Positions 34,733 to 35,437 of a DNA stretch of 35,437 bases are shown here, piece by piece. Source of the DNA: Candidatus Rokuibacteriota bacterium (GTDB taxonomy: Bacteria; Methylomirabilota; Methylomirabilia; Rokubacteriales; CSP1-6); contig JAHFDK010000031.1 in the NCBI GenBank assembly GCA_023249095.1, positions 1-35,437 of the forward strand, given 5' to 3'. Each line of letters opens with the position of its first letter. The stretch's first letter is position 1. Below the pieces are notes generated by a model, which searched no databases, had not been told where the DNA came from, and worked only from the letters and a program-made list of their open reading frames with translations. Both the position numbers and the translations under genes were made by a program.

Positions 34733-35437
34733 TTACTTGTCCAGGAGCTTCTTGAACTCTTTCGTGAGCTCCGGCACGACCTCGAAGAGATCGGCGACGA
34801 TCCCGAAGTCGGCGATCTTGAAGATCGGCGCCTCCGGGTCCTTGTTCACGGCGACGATGACTTTCGAGGTCCGCATCCCTGCCAGGTGCTGGATCGCGCC
34901 CGAGACGCCGAAGCCGAGATAGAGCTTCGGCGAGATGGTCCGACCGGTCTGGCCGATCTGGAATCGGTGCGGCCGCCAGCCGGCGTCGACGGCGGCGCGC
35001 GAGGCGCCCACCGCGGCGCCGATCACGCGGCCCAGCTCTTCGAGGATCACGTAGTTCTCCGGCCCCTTCATTCCGCGCCCGCCCGAGATGACGGTCTCCG
35101 CCTCCGTCAGCTCGGGGAGCCCGGTGGAGACCTCCTCGCGGCGCTCGACGAACTGCATCTGGGCGCCGGCAACCGCCACGGTCGGTCGTTCGACCGGCGC
35201 CGTCTTGCCGGGCTGGGTGTCCGCGGGGCGGAATACGTTGGGCCGTAGCGTCGCGGCCCACGGCGCCTTGGCCCACGTCACTCTCGAGAGAAGCTTGCCC
35301 GCGTAGACCGGGCGCGTCGCGACGAGCGTGTCCCCTTCCAGCGCGAACCCGACCGAGTCGGCCGCGAGCCCGACGCCGAGCCGCGCCGCGAGCCGCGCCA
35401 CGAACTCCCGTTGGCGGCTCGTGACGGGCGCGAAGAT
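34733..35437 (-). CDS. etfA: electron transfer flavoprotein alpha subunit (C-terminal part, cut by window edge)
   Basis: The frame enters from the right edge and runs 234 codons to TAA at 34733. The C-terminal FAD-binding domain is evident: [80 protein letters not shown], then [20 protein letters not shown] and a Lys-rich C-terminus. Upstream residues ([12 protein letters not shown] at the edge) fit the end of the N-terminal domain. ETF accepts electrons from acyl-CoA dehydrogenases, two of which are encoded in the same run. The beta subunit should lie just beyond the right edge. Confidence 0.95.
   Translation of the reverse strand: MFAPVTSRQREFVARLAARLGVGLAADSVGFALEGDTLVATRPVYAGKLLSRVTWAKAPWAATLRPNVFRPADTQPGKTAPVERPTVAVAGAQMQFVERREEVSTGLPELTEAETVISGGRGMKGPENYVILEELGRVIGAAVGASRAAVDAGWRPHRFQIGQTGRTISPKLYLGFGVSGAIQHLAGMRTSKVIVAVNKDPEAPIFKIADFGIVADLFEVVPELTKEFKKLLDK

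Overview
The window is about 35 kb of GC-rich bacterial DNA, probably two-thirds G+C, with long antisense open frames shadowing nearly every real gene. It is dominated by solute import and acyl-CoA metabolism. Three branched-chain-amino-acid (Liv/HAAT) type ABC transporter modules, AMP-forming acyl-CoA ligases inside transporter operons, and B12-dependent acyl-CoA mutase plus acyl-CoA dehydrogenases suggest a soil or subsurface heterotroph. The style resembles Ca. Rokubacteria/Methylomirabilota or a related deep-branching Gram-negative. No rRNA, tRNA or phylogenetic marker gene is present, so this placement is inference.

Region 1 (1-12.2 kb, minus strand) is one tightly packed run of eleven genes read leftward from a sigma70-like promoter near 12.2 kb: fadD-like, livG, livH, livM, binding protein, livF, livG, fadD-like, livH, livM, binding protein (cut by the left edge). 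It is two related modules in tandem, each carrying its own long-chain-type acyl-CoA ligase. Only one livF is visible, and livG and the ligase swap order between modules. Transport and CoA activation of the imported acid are probably coupled.

Region 2 (12.2-18.9 kb, minus strand) is a third, more distant Liv module flanked by two crotonases: crotonase, livG, livF, binding protein, livH, livM, and a MenB/BadI-type crotonase. Its putative promoter overlaps a perfect dyad. A large 40-bp inverted repeat separates the binding protein from livH. A remnant of an NCS2 purine-type permease lies just past the end of the operon.

Region 3 (18.9-26.1 kb, plus strand) holds a solitary NitT/TauT-type (NMT1-like) binding protein, a tandem pair of paralogous unrecognised membrane-anchored proteins (the first frameshifted), and a peptide/nickel-type (family 5) binding protein with two Dpp-type permeases but no ATPase genes.

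Region 4 (26.1-35.4 kb, minus strand) is a compact run read leftward from beyond the right edge: ETF alpha (partial), acyl-CoA dehydrogenase, acyl-CoA mutase large subunit, branched-chain aminotransferase, HIT protein, B12-binding mutase small subunit, second acyl-CoA dehydrogenase, then ATPase and two permeases of a NitT/TauT-type importer, and a small Cys-containing protein. The mutase has the Phe/Gln substrate-pocket pair of isobutyryl-CoA mutase rather than the Tyr/Arg pair of methylmalonyl-CoA mutase. Together with the aminotransferase, dehydrogenases and ETF this suggests branched-chain amino acid / isobutyryl-CoA to butyryl-CoA metabolism. The importer has no binding protein in its own run; the solitary one in region 3 is a candidate partner.
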